DNA of 64,000 nucleotides from Thermoleophilaceae bacterium (GCA_030447875.1 JAUJOA010000005.1:74667-138666), one strand, 5' to 3'; shown: positions 36,074 through 44,581, counted from the first letter of the stretch. Notes: generated by a model from the letters alone, not told the origin. Numbers and translations: made by a program.

Positions 36074-36817
36074 TCAGCCGGTCCAGCCCTCCTGGGACGC
36101 CGGATAGGCGTACGCGCGCAATCGGTTCAAGATCCCGGCGGGCTCGAGGCCTCCGCCCGTGTTCCACGGGTTGAAGTGAAGCCCCTCAAGCCCATCGGGC
36201 AGCCGGCGGCCGATGCTGAGCTCGCCGACCGGCTTGAAACGCCCGAGCATCGGCGAGACCACGAGCGAGAACCGCAGAGCTCCCGTGGCTGCGGCTCGCT
36301 CGAGCCGCTCCTCGAGCGTCGAGCCAGCGGGTCGGGGCGAGTCAGGCACCGGGCTGAAGCCCACGAGGAACAGCTCATTGGCTGACCGGTATGGAAGCGA
36401 GGACGAGTAAGTCGCCTGTTGCGCGTCGGTGACGGGCACGAAGAAGTGGTGGAGCAGCGGGGCGTCAACCGAGGTGACCGTCAGGAAGTCCTGGTGACGG
36501 CCGGGACCGTAAACGTCAGGTAGGCGCACAGCGATGCCGAACAGGTCTGGAACCCTGCGGGGGAGCCCGACCGATCTCGAGAAGCGCACGAGGGCGTCGT
36601 ACTCGGCCGGCTCGCCGAGCAGCGCCGCCGGCGGAGCCCCCCGAACGCCGGCAATCCGCAGAAGGCCCTCGTAAACGGCGCCTCTCGGGTGCAACGACTT
36701 CGCTCCGCGCACCCGGGACACAAGCGCGAAAGCGGTCCCCGCGGAGCGACCGGCAGCTTCGACAAACGGAGCCAGGCGACCCGCCGGACGATGACCGGAC
36801 TGGGTCATTCGACGCAA
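36074..36817 (-). CDS. Catalase-fold (mini-catalase/SrpA-like) protein
   Basis: A 247-residue protein with a reduced catalase core: SLHPRGAVYEGLLRIAG, YDALVRFSRSVGLPRRVPDL, GIAVRLPDVYGPGRHQDFLT and LHHFFVPVTDAQQATYSSSL. In true catalases the segment RFS...G.PD..G.A..... lies around the haem. The usual catalytic His motif at the N-terminus is not evident and the length is half that of a catalase, so peroxidase activity is unproven. ATG 36808 is an alternative start to 36817. Confidence 0.65.
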   Translation of the reverse strand: MRRMTQSGHRPAGRLAPFVEAAGRSAGTAFALVSRVRGAKSLHPRGAVYEGLLRIAGVRGAPPAALLGEPAEYDALVRFSRSVGLPRRVPDLFGIAVRLPDVYGPGRHQDFLTVTSVDAPLLHHFFVPVTDAQQATYSSSLPYRSANELFLVGFSPVPDSPRPAGSTLEERLERAAATGALRFSLVVSPMLGRFKPVGELSIGRRLPDGLEGLHFNPWNTGGGLEPAGILNRLRAYAYPASQEGWTG

Positions 36818-36878
36818 AGATACCCGGCTCGTCGGGGTTAGGCGGCTCCGAATGCCGCTGGATGGAGCGCCGGCGGCG

Positions 36879-37960
36879 TTAGCTAGCTACGCGCTCCCGG
36901 ATGCGCCGAAGCTGGTGGTATAGGCGATCGCCTGGACACTCGGTCAGGTTTGCATCGCGGTGGCCGGAAACCCGCTTGAAGTCGACCGCCCGTCCCTTCG
37001 GATAGCGGTTCCCATCACCGCCGGCGGAGATCAGGCGGGCCTTACCCGAGCGCGCTGCGCCGTGGTGCTCGAGCTTCCATCGCAATACGCGCACAAGCCC
37101 GCGCCGTCCGGCCTTGGACAGCCGGTGTGACGTGTGCGTGCCGAGCGCCGCGACGCCCGTCGACTGCGAGTTGAAGCCCTGGGTGTGGGCGCCGACGACT
37201 GCCTTTCCGCTACCGCCGGCGCGGCCCTTGATGACCCTGCCGAAGCGGTCGACGAGGAAGTTGTAGCCGATGTCGTCCCAGCCGTTGACATTGCGGTGGT
37301 AGCGACAGATGCCGAGCACCATCGACAGCGCCTCGACCTCTCCGTAGGAGGGATCCCGGCGCGGCATCCCTCTGGTCGGCGTCCCACCTTCCGCGCGAGA
37401 GCATGTCGGGCCGCGGCTCCTCGGCGCCGGCCGAGGCCAGCCTGCCCAGCGCGATGACGCCGTCGTTGGCGAGTCCGCGCACGCTCGTCTGCATCCGCTC
37501 GAGCACCGGCGCTGCCGGTCACGTTGACGAAGTGAAGGCGCAGTCCTGGCGGCCGCTTCGAGAAGCGGTATTGGAGCGAGTCCGACTGGCCGGCCCAGAC
37601 CGGCTGCGAGACTCCACGCGGCGTACCCTCCTCGTCCGGCTCGGGATCCGGTGCTCCATCGGGCTGCGCCGGCAGCGGCGTCCAGGGCTCCAGCCGCCGC
37701 CGTCCTGACGCACTCGCACCGCGATCGCCGGCTTCGCCTCGCCGTCCCAGGAGAACCCGACGAGGTCGAAGCGCTTGGGTGCGTGGCACCTCGCTCGAGA
37801 CAAATCCCTCGGCCCCGGACGATCCAAGCCCTGCGGTGGGGGCCGGCAGTTTGAAACCGACCGCTTCCGGGCAGAGCTCGCGGAGCGAGAGCGCCGGGCT
37901 CGCAAGTAGGAGGAAGAGCAGCGCAGACACCGCTGTGACGAGAACTACGAGGGGTTTCAT
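36879..37960 (-). pseudogene. Peptidoglycan-recognition amidase (PGRP/Amidase_2), frameshifted and deleted
   Basis: The signal peptide MKPLVVLVTAVSALLFLLLA starts at 37960. The protein then runs through at least three frames: KRFDLVGFSWDGEAKPAIAV, SLQYRFSKRPPGLRLHFVNV, MLERMQTSVRGLANDGVIAL and finally the PGRP domain GWDDIGYNFLVDRFGRVIKG with VKRVSGHRD-like FKRVSGHRDANLTECPGD. Frame changes fall near 37795, 37700, 37510 and 37370. In SYGEVEALSMVLGICRYHRN about 20 residues are missing compared with relatives, including the VHHT zinc-ligand segment. So the gene is inactive as read even if the frameshifts are sequence errors. Confidence 0.75.
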
Positions 37961-38129
37961 GGATCGCCAACAGTAGAGACATTGGGCGTGGGACGTGACG
38001 CACGACGACCTCTCACCGCGGCGAGTGAGTCTGCGGCCCCGCTTTCCGAACCAATCACCATCCCTCCGGCGACTCTAAGTCCGACGGGGGAGGCCGACCG
38101 CCGTGTCCGTGCGCGCGGCCTTAGCCCCA

Positions 38130-38700
38130 GCCCCGAGATGATCGCTATCGACGGCCCGCCACCGACGGAACGCGGTCGGCGAGATTCCAGACACCACGCG
38201 GACCCCTTCGCGGTCGTCACCTTCTTCGAGCCGGACGCAACCGTGGCGCTGAACGACCCGCTCGACTACCCGGCCGTGCTCGAACGGGTGGAGGAAGCAC
38301 TGCCGGGGGCGCCTGCCAGGCGCTGCGGATCGACGGGAGCTTCGAGCCTGTAGTGGCCCGCTCGGTGCATCGCCAGGTCAAGCCGTATCCGCCATTGGCC
38401 GACGTGGCCGCGGGCCAGAGCGTCTTCACACTCTGCGCGACGTGGAGGGCACGCTGGTGGGATTCCGCTTCCCCGGCTACGCGGAGGGTCTCGAGGTGCC
38501 CGGCTACCACCTGCACTTCATCAGCGGCGACCGCACGCGCGGCGGGCACGTCCTCGATTGCCGGTTGAACCGTGGCACCCTCGAGTTGGAGCGCTCCAGC
38601 GAGCTACACGTCGAGCTGCCGCGCGGCGTCGAGTTCGGGGCCCCGGAAGGCGAACGGCGGGAAGCGGGACCTGCTGGACCGGATCGAGGGCGGGTCCTAG
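38130..38700 (+). pseudogene. Acetolactate decarboxylase, 5'-truncated and frameshifted
   Basis: Decarboxylates acetolactate to acetoin in intact relatives (AlsD/BudA). Recognisable pieces in order and in different frames are PEMIAIDG, DPFAVVTFFEPD and DYPAVLERVEEALPG; then RSVHRQVKPYPPLADVAAG; then VEGTLVGFRFPGYAEGLEVP, GYHLHFISGDRTRGGHVLD with the zinc histidines; then KRDLLDRIEGGS and the stop at 38700. At least three frame changes occur and the N-terminal third is missing. The stretch 38004-38130 shows nothing else. Confidence 0.75.
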
Positions 38701-38749
38701 CGGAGGGCTGGTATGTTCCTCCGAGCGACGCCTCGGAGAGTCGAGCGTT

Positions 38750-39357
38750 CGCCTGTCCAGTCCGAGCACGCCCGCGACGGTGCGGGCGGCCAGTAGCTCG
38801 TCGTGCGGTGCTTGCCCGGCGAGCGCGATCACGGCGCCCTCGAGCGCTCCCCAGAACCCCAGTGCAACCGCCCTCGCGGGCGGGCCGGGGGAATCGACCC
38901 GTCTCTGCGCCCCGCGTTGATCAGGCTGGCGCAGCGCTTCACCAGCGCTTCGAGATCCGCTTGATCTCGCGCCCAACCGGATGGTCCTGAGCGCTGAACT
39001 CGACCCTGAGCGCCATGATGACGCGGGCAACGTCTCGTCGGCAGTAGACGGCGTGACCGCGCGCCAGCACCATCAGCGCAGCCACCGGATCGGGATCTTG
39101 CTCGGCCGGCCCGCCCACCTCGCGCCACCACGTCTCGTCGATCCACTCGACCACCGCCAGAGCCAGCTCCTCCTTGTCCTTGAACTGGTGATACAGGGCG
39201 CCGCGCGTGTAGCCCGCCTCACGCGCCACCTGTTCGAGCACGAGGTTGCCGTAGCCGTGGCGAGAGAGCTCCTCGCGGCCGACTCGAGCAATGCGCTCTG
39301 CGTGCGGGCGCTCCGCTCAGCCTGCGTTGAACGCCTAGGAGCTGCCGGCGCCCGCAC
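38750..39357 (-). pseudogene. TetR-family regulator with several frameshifts
   Basis: All parts of a TetR protein are present but in different frames: STQAERSARTQSALLESA; VLEQVAREAGYTRGALYHQF with KDKEELALAVVEWIDETWW; LVKRCASLINAGRRDGSIPP; and GFWGALEGAVIALAGQAPHD with ELLAARTVAGVLGLD. Frame changes fall near 39270, 38950 and 38900. The helix-turn-helix itself (EAGYTRGALYHQF) is intact. A near-perfect operator lies just upstream, and a membrane protein diverges from it, the normal TetR arrangement. Sequence error could explain all the shifts. Confidence 0.7.
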
Positions 39358-39383
39358 CGTCGAGCGGCCGATCGAAGACGGCC

Positions 39384-39403
39384 TACGTACATGCATGTAT
39401 GTA
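39384..39403. promoter_or_regulatory. TetR-type operator palindrome
   Basis: The 20-bp sequence tacgtacatgcatgtatgta is an inverted repeat with a single mismatched pair, centred at 39393/39394, containing a perfect 12-bp core tacatgcatgta. It lies between a TetR gene (minus) and a membrane protein gene (plus), the classic place for an autoregulated TetR operator. The half-site TACATACAT resembles operators of AcrR-like repressors. A TATAGTAT box follows at 39402-39409. Confidence 0.75.
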
Positions 39404-39436
39404 TAGTATCGTCTGGTCTAGCGAGGAAGACTTCTG

Positions 39437-39976
39437 ATGTGGACGACCACAGCCCCGCCCCGCAGCTCACACTGTCTCCGTGGCGGGCACCTGCGCGCGG
39501 AAGCCGCACGGCCTGCTGGTCACCACGCCGGGTCGCGGCCGAATGCGGGCGCCGCCCAAGCGTGGTTCATCGCGGGCACGATCCCGCTCATTCTCGCCGG
39601 CGGCCTTCACGCGCTCGCAGCGCTGCGCGCGACACGGTCCGCCCGACATACTTCTACTCCGATCGACCGGTCGGTCAAGCCGGTGGTCGAAGGCACCGGT
39701 ATCCGGCTGGTGGGCAAGCCCACACCGTCGATGTGGAGAGTATGGCTCGGCATCAACATCACCCACGGCCTCGGCATCTTCACCTTTGGGCTGCTATGCC
39801 TGCTGATCGCCACGCACGACTTCAAGCTGGTCGAGGGCATCGACGCCATCCGACCGCTCACGATCGCCTTCTCCGCCGCCCTACTCGCCGTCTCCCTGCG
39901 CTTCTTCTTCTACGGTCCAGCGATCACCGGCATCGCCACAGCATGCTTCACCGTCGCCACCGTGGTCTCGGCATGA
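39437..39976 (+). CDS. Membrane protein under probable TetR control
   Basis: About four transmembrane helices: AWFIAGTIPLILAGGLHALA, VWLGINITHGLGIFTFGLLC, PLTIAFSAALLAVSLRFFFY, AITGIATACFTVATVVSA. The segment between helices 1 and 2 (RSVKPVVEGTGIRLVGKPTP) is polar. The first 40 residues of the open frame are not convincing, so the true start may be later or the 5' end frameshifted. Family seen elsewhere next to TetR genes; function unknown. Confidence 0.65.
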   Translation: MWTTTAPPRSSHCLRGGHLRAEAARPAGHHAGSRPNAGAAQAWFIAGTIPLILAGGLHALAALRATRSARHTSTPIDRSVKPVVEGTGIRLVGKPTPSMWRVWLGINITHGLGIFTFGLLCLLIATHDFKLVEGIDAIRPLTIAFSAALLAVSLRFFFYGPAITGIATACFTVATVVSA

Positions 39977-40069
39977 CGACGAAGGGGGCGCAGCGGTCGT
40001 ACTCGCCGAAGCCAGAGGCTGTCAGCAGTCCGTCGCCAGAAGAACCACCGTACGGATGGAGGTCCACGA

Positions 40070-40666
40070 GTGAGGCTCCCTAACACCGCGCACACCTCCC
40101 GGCCCTGGCGGATCCACGAGCTCACCCGCGACTTCCGGCTCGAGGACGTCTGGGCGCTGCCCACGCCGGGGGCCCGGACGACCTCCCGCGGCTGGTGGCA
40201 CGGATCGCCGCGGGCGACACGTCGACCAACCCCTCCCGCGCCGCTCCGCGCGCTCTTCGCGATCCGGTGGAAGGTCGGGAGCCGCTCGGCTGGGATGACC
40301 CGGACGCCGGCCACGGCTCGCAGCCGACGCTCCAGGCGACCGGTTGCCGGTGGATCTGCGCGAGGCCCCGGCCCGGACTTCGACACGCTTCCCTTCAGCC
40401 TGCTCTACCTGCTCGACGACGAGTGGGCGGCGGAGGTCGTCAACCGGACCGTTCACGGAGTGATGCACATCGGCTGGGTCCCGGACGGGACCGGCGGCTA
40501 CCGCGGCCAGATGGCCGTTCTGGTGAAGCCGAACGGGCTGCTCGGCAGCGCCTACATGGCCGCGATCATGCCGTTCCGGCGCCTGATCGTCTACCCGCCG
40601 CTGATGCGAGCGCTCGGGCGGGATTGGCGGGCGAGCGCCGGCGATCCGACACCGGCGCACGCTTAG
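40070..40666 (+). CDS. DUF2867 protein with internal out-of-frame patches
   Basis: Starts at GTG 40070 (RLPNTAHTSRPWRIHELTRD) and ends with a clear DUF2867 domain: PDFDTLPFSLLYLLDDEWAA, VVNRTVHGVMHIGWVPDGTG, MAVLVKPNGLLGSAYMAAIM, RLIVYPPLMRALGRDWRA. In the middle (residues about 33-105) the natural sequence alternates between frames: ARIAAGDTSTNPSRAA and LGWDDPDAGHGS are in a second frame, while RALFAIRWKVG is in the first. Several indels that happen to cancel would explain an open but partly scrambled frame. Confidence 0.65.
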   Translation: MRLPNTAHTSRPWRIHELTRDFRLEDVWALPTPGARTTSRGWWHGSPRATRRPTPPAPLRALFAIRWKVGSRSAGMTRTPATARSRRSRRPVAGGSARGPGPDFDTLPFSLLYLLDDEWAAEVVNRTVHGVMHIGWVPDGTGGYRGQMAVLVKPNGLLGSAYMAAIMPFRRLIVYPPLMRALGRDWRASAGDPTPAHA

Positions 40667-40796
40667 CCTCGGATGACACGAAGACGACCGCGCCGACCAC
40701 GTCGGACGACGGGTCCTCCGCCAGCTCGCTAGAGAGCGAGGTCGCGCCCGCGGTGCCAGAGAAGCGCTGAAAGCGGTGATGAACCGTCGGGGGCCG

Positions 40797-41456
40797 TTAC
40801 TCGAGGAAGCTCGCGGCGGCTGCTGCGGTGGCCGCGGACGACTTGTTCAGGCTGCGGGTCGCCCTCAGCTCGCTGCTCGTAGGCCACCAGTTGGCGCGGC
40901 AGCCCTGGAGACCGATCGACTGCTGTTGCATCACGGGAGCCTTCGTGCCTCGTTCGGGACAGTTGCGGTCGCCGTGCCCGATCCGATGGCCCATCTCGTG
41001 ATTGACGAGCATCCGGCGGTAGTTCCGGCGCGAGTCGGGCCAGTGGGGCACACCGCGCTGCCAACGACGTAGGTTGACGACGACCTTCTCCCCTATGCGG
41101 CATGAGTATCTCCGCGTTTGCAGGTAGCAGAGCCGCTGCACCTGGCGGGGCTTAGCCAGGATGACGCGCGTGTTTCCGCCCCCGTCCACCCGCTTGAATG
41201 CGACCGCTCCAGAGCGCGTCCAGCTTCGGTCGTCGACCAGGATGCCCTCGACCTCCGCGGCGAAGCGCTTCCGGCGGATGTCGATCGACCGCTGCACCTG
41301 CACCTCGAAGCGGTAGGTCGCGCCGGACCCGACCCGCTTGCTCTCGCCGTCGACCGTGACGTAGTCCGCGGCGGATGCGACCGGGGCAGCCTGGGCGGCA
41401 CCCGCGCCGAGGGCCAGGCCAGCGGCCGCCGCCCCGAGAATCTTGGACCGCACCAT
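40797..41456 (-). CDS. Secreted DUF3152 zinc-metalloprotease-like protein
   Basis: A 219-residue exported protein: signal peptide MVRSKILGAAAAGLALGAGA, central region DYVTVDGESKRVGSGATYRF, and the zinc motif NHEMGHRIGHGD near residue 152 (HExxH-x2-GH type). This fits DUF3152, a probable metallopeptidase family of actinobacteria. Cysteines in RLCYLQTRRYSC, DRNCPERG and LQGC may form disulfides. The Ala/Ser-rich tail after residue 190 is not part of the domain. Confidence 0.85.
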   Translation of the reverse strand: MVRSKILGAAAAGLALGAGAAQAAPVASAADYVTVDGESKRVGSGATYRFEVQVQRSIDIRRKRFAAEVEGILVDDRSWTRSGAVAFKRVDGGGNTRVILAKPRQVQRLCYLQTRRYSCRIGEKVVVNLRRWQRGVPHWPDSRRNYRRMLVNHEMGHRIGHGDRNCPERGTKAPVMQQQSIGLQGCRANWWPTSSELRATRSLNKSSAATAAAAASFLE

Positions 41457-41685
41457 CCCCGCACCTTAGAGGGCGTCACGGGGACGTGGCATCTCTTGAG
41501 GCTCAAGCCGTTCTCGGATCCTCGAGTAGCGCGCGAGCGCGGAGGGCTCTCGCTACGGATACGGAACGTCGTCCTCGAGCGCGTAGTGGCTGACGCCGGT
41601 TGTACCCCGGGGAGGCCAGAGTCGGGGGTCAGACCGACCGATGGCAAGTTCGGCGATTCGAGGGGCTCGAAGGTCCCCGGAGGCT

Positions 41686-42465
41686 CTAGGCCGGTGGAGC
41701 GGAGCCCGGGCGCGGCTGCGACTCGGGGACAGTCGGTTGTGTGGGCGCTTGAGCGCTCCCGCCGGGTTGCAGCGACGCAGCTTCTCCAGTCGGCGCCCCC
41801 TCGCCCTTCAAGCCTCTGAGGTTGAAGTAGAGGACGGCTGACGCGAGCGCCACAAGCGGCGCGGTGAGGACACTCGCGACGAAGTCCGCGATGAGACGGC
41901 CCGCGGTCCCTGCCGCGCCGCCGATGGCACCCAGAACAGCCGAAACGACGACGAGTATCAGGAAGAAGAGAACGATCACGGCGAGCACCTGCCATCCATG
42001 CCCCCGCACGAGCTCGCGGCTGCGCCCGAAGGCGGCAATGACGCCCGGCCGTTCGAGGACGATCACCGGGGAGATCACTGCCCAGATGGTGAGTAGGAAG
42101 AGGCCCGGAATGATCAGCAGGATGAAGCCGAGCGCGATCCCGAGCCCCGCCAGGAGGCCCGCGGCAATCAGCGGGACGACCGCCCCCGTGACCGCTCGGA
42201 GCAGCTCGCCGACAGAGAAGTCCCGCCTACCGTCCTGGACATCGTTTACCAGAGCGACGACCATGCCCTGGAAGAACGTCGTGGCTACGATCTGCACGAC
42301 GAGCGCGACGAGGACCAGGATCGGGCTCACGGCCACGAGGAGCGCGCCGAGTACTGCCTCGATCAGGAACACGGCCGCCGCCGCCGGCAGCAGGACAGCC
42401 GCGTGGTCACGGTAGATCTTGAAGACGCCGTCAATGACGTGCCCGATGTCGAGTCGTGAGTTCAT
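41686..42465 (-). CDS. Polytopic membrane protein (GPDP-membrane/DUF975-like)
   Basis: A 259-residue protein with about six hydrophobic helices. It starts MNSRLDIGHVIDGVFKIYRD, shows SVGELLRAVTGAVVPLIAAG and AVISPVIVLERPGVIAAFGR SRELVRGHGWQV. The ERPGVIAAFGRSREL pattern is shared by membrane domains of the glycerophosphodiester-phosphodiesterase-associated kind. A Pro/Gln-rich cytoplasmic tail of about 40 residues ends it. Function unknown. The 41457-41685 gap holds nothing I can support. Confidence 0.75.
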   Translation of the reverse strand: MNSRLDIGHVIDGVFKIYRDHAAVLLPAAAAVFLIEAVLGALLVAVSPILVLVALVVQIVATTFFQGMVVALVNDVQDGRRDFSVGELLRAVTGAVVPLIAAGLLAGLGIALGFILLIIPGLFLLTIWAVISPVIVLERPGVIAAFGRSRELVRGHGWQVLAVIVLFFLILVVVSAVLGAIGGAAGTAGRLIADFVASVLTAPLVALASAVLYFNLRGLKGEGAPTGEAASLQPGGSAQAPTQPTVPESQPRPGSAPPA

Positions 42466-42596
42466 GAGGCCAACCTAACCGATCAGTCGGCTACCTCGAT
42501 AGGACAGCTTCACCTGGACTACAAAGACCCAGGTCCGCTCTAGGACTCCTTCGCGCAGGCGCGGCTAAGTGACGATCAAGGCCGCACCGCGCAAAC

Positions 42597-43421
42597 TTAC
42601 GCCCGCGTGCCTACCGCGAGCAGGTACTCCTTCTCAAAGCGCGCTCGATCGGGCGTGCCGCGATTCCACTCGTCGCAGAACCGATCCAGTGCCTCGTCGA
42701 ACTCCGCTTCGCGCCCGTTCGTGCGCGCGTTTGCCTGGGCGGCGATGGTCGGACCGTATCGTGCCTTGAAGTGCTCGCCGTAGTCGCGAGGGCGCTCGAA
42801 GGCCGTGACCTCCAGCAGGTCGCGCTCCAGCGTCCGCCAGTCGACGCGATCCCCGAACAGCTCGTCGATGTGGTCCTCGCTGCCCCAGAGCGGCGGCGGT
42901 TGCGCGCCCGGTGGCGGCGGCGGGGCGAACGGTCCCATTGTCCGGAACAGTGCACCGATCATGCCCTCTGGTGTCCAGCACAGCAGCCCGATCGTGCCAC
43001 CAGGACGGCAAACGCGGACCAGTTCGTCGGCAACAGCCTGGTGGTGGGGCGCAAACATCGCGCCGATCGATGACATGACTACGTCGAACGACTCGTCGTC
43101 GAACGGCAGCTTCTCGGCATCGGCTTCCACCCACTCGAGCTCGAGTCCGTGCGCCTCCGCGTGGCGACGGCCCGCCTCGAGCAACTCGGGCGTGAGGTCG
43201 CTGGCCGTGACGCTGGCGCCGCGTTGCGCCGCGGGAATCGAGGCGTTTCCGGTGCCCGCGGCGACGTCGAGGACGCGCATGCCGGAGCCGATGCCGCAGG
43301 CTTCCACAAGCCGTGGCCCCAGCGGCAGAAGGAACGTCTCGACCATCGACGCGTAGTCGCCCGACGCCCACATCGCGCGATGGCGCGCCTTTAGATCGGA
43401 ATTTGGCACTGTGGAGGACAA
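42597..43421 (-). CDS. Class I SAM-dependent methyltransferase
   Basis: UbiE/Methyltransf_11-type enzyme: motif I VLDVAAGTGNASIPAAQRGA, the acidic loop after strand 2 (TASDLTPELLEAGR), FDDESFDVVMSSIGAMFAPH and CRPGGTIGLLCWTPEG. TTG 43421 is chosen because AAGGAG lies 6 nt upstream; GTG 43409 is the alternative. Substrate unknown. Its promoter region runs into a truncated nitronate monooxygenase gene. Confidence 0.88.
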   Translation of the reverse strand: MSSTVPNSDLKARHRAMWASGDYASMVETFLLPLGPRLVEACGIGSGMRVLDVAAGTGNASIPAAQRGASVTASDLTPELLEAGRRHAEAHGLELEWVEADAEKLPFDDESFDVVMSSIGAMFAPHHQAVADELVRVCRPGGTIGLLCWTPEGMIGALFRTMGPFAPPPPPGAQPPPLWGSEDHIDELFGDRVDWRTLERDLLEVTAFERPRDYGEHFKARYGPTIAAQANARTNGREAEFDEALDRFCDEWNRGTPDRARFEKEYLLAVGTRA

Positions 43422-43447
43422 GGCACTCTCCTTCCAATTGACAATGC

Positions 43448-43834
43448 CGAACCTACCGCGCCGAGGAGGCTCGTATCCACCCCCAGTACGTCGACGCCCT
43501 GATCCGGGCAGGTGCCGAGGACACGGTCCTGACCGAGGCATTTTCGGTCGGCGGTCCCCCCTCGCCCCACCGAGGTCTACGCTCGGCACTCGAGGCGGCG
43601 AGTGACTTCGAGGACGACATCGTCGGCGAGATGCAGGTGCTCGGCGAGCGCCGGAAGCTGCGCCGCTTCTCGGCCGACAATCCGGCCGACAACGCGACGG
43701 GACGCGTCGAGGCCATGGCGCTGTACGCGGGGGAGTCGGTGGGAGGCGTCAAGGGGGTCCAGCCCGCACGCGAGATCGTCGCCGAGCTTTCCGCCGAAGC
43801 GGCTGAGCTGCTGCGGCGCGTCGGCCCTCGATAG
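43448..43834 (+). pseudogene. Nitronate monooxygenase, 3' fragment
   Basis: In one open frame without a start, the sequence reads EARIHPQYVDALIRAGAEDT, VLTEAFSVGGPPSPHRGLRS and ends ESVGGVKGVQPAREIVAELS. This is the last third of an FMN-dependent nitronate monooxygenase, including the SVGGVKGVQPA region. The N-terminal two thirds with the FMN site are missing. The break point, near 43448, coincides with the upstream region of the divergent methyltransferase gene. Confidence 0.75.
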
Positions 43835-43976
43835 TCAACTCGATCGCGGACCGGCTCGCCGAGCTTTGCGCGAGTGCGGCGGGCTGATGCAGACCTACCC
43901 CGACACTCGCCTATCGCTTCGTCGAGGTAATCGACTGCCGTAGCGGGCTGCCGGCGCGTTGCCGATCCTGACGTAG

Positions 43977-43996
43977 CGGTATCAGTGGTGATACCG
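43977..43996. promoter_or_regulatory. Operator palindrome of the toxin-antitoxin pair
   Basis: cggtatca-gtgg-tgataccg is a perfect 8-bp inverted repeat with a 4-nt spacer, ending 5 nt before the antitoxin start region. Ribbon-helix-helix antitoxins bind such palindromes to repress their own operon, so this is very probably the autoregulatory site. Confidence 0.75.
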
Positions 43997-44000
43997 TCGT

Positions 44001-44207
44001 GTGATGGCCATGACGCTGCGCCTCACTGACCACGAGACCGATGCCCTGCGTCAGCGTGCTCAGCGCGAAGGACGTTCGATGCAAGACGTCGCCCGGGCGG
44101 CCGTGCGGGAGTACATCGATCGTACGAGCCGCCAGGAGTTGCTGGACGAGGTCCTTGACGAGGAGCTTCCCCGGTTCGCCGAGGCACTGCGACGCCTGGG
44201 CGAGTGA
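44001..44207 (+). CDS. Ribbon-helix-helix antitoxin
   Basis: About 65 residues: MTLRLTDHETDALRQRAQRE, GRSMQDVARAAVREYIDRTS then an acidic tail that would wrap the toxin. The strand-helix-helix pattern with the alternating TLRLT strand is that of CopG/RHH antitoxins. GTG 44001, ATG 44004 and ATG 44010 are all possible starts; ATG 44010 (MTLRL) best matches the family. The stop overlaps the toxin GTG by 4 nt. Confidence 0.88.
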   Translation: MMAMTLRLTDHETDALRQRAQREGRSMQDVARAAVREYIDRTSRQELLDEVLDEELPRFAEALRRLGE

Positions 44208-44581
44208 TCTTCCTCGACCTCGAGGCGCTTCTCCACGTCGCAACCCGGACGCTCGGCACAGAGCCCGAGGTGCGCGACTACGGGCTTCTCGAGTCGGCGC
44301 TCGCACGGCCGCAGATGTCGGCCTTTGGCAAGGCCGCCTATCCAGACATTCATGAGAAGGCGGCGGCGCTCCTTCATTCGCTCGCACGAAACCACGCCCT
44401 CGTCGACGGCAACAAACGACTCGCCCTCGCCACGACGATCGCCTTCTACGGCATGAACGGGATGCGCCTCACCCTCACTAACGACGAGGCCTACGACTTC
44501 ATCATCGACGTTTCGAGCGGGCGGCTCGACGAGATTGCCGCGATCGCCTCCGTGCCGATGAGGAGCACGGAGCCCCGCTGA
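44204..44581 (+). CDS. doc: Doc-type toxin (Fic/Doc family)
   Basis: A 125-residue toxin: MIFLDLEALLHVATRTLGTE, RDYGLLESALARPQMSAFGK and the active-site loop HALVDGNKRLALA, matching the Doc consensus H-x-F-x-[DN]-G-N-K-R. Doc phosphorylates EF-Tu and stops translation; the antitoxin gene before it overlaps by GTGA. The pair sits among gene fragments, as is common for TA modules in accessory DNA. Confidence 0.92.
   Translation: MIFLDLEALLHVATRTLGTEPEVRDYGLLESALARPQMSAFGKAAYPDIHEKAAALLHSLARNHALVDGNKRLALATTIAFYGMNGMRLTLTNDEAYDFIIDVSSGRLDEIAAIASVPMRSTEPR

Noticed and set aside
41457-41685. Possible IS or transposon remnant near gggggtcagacc
   Set aside because: The motif alone is too short and no transposase or inverted repeat could be seen.
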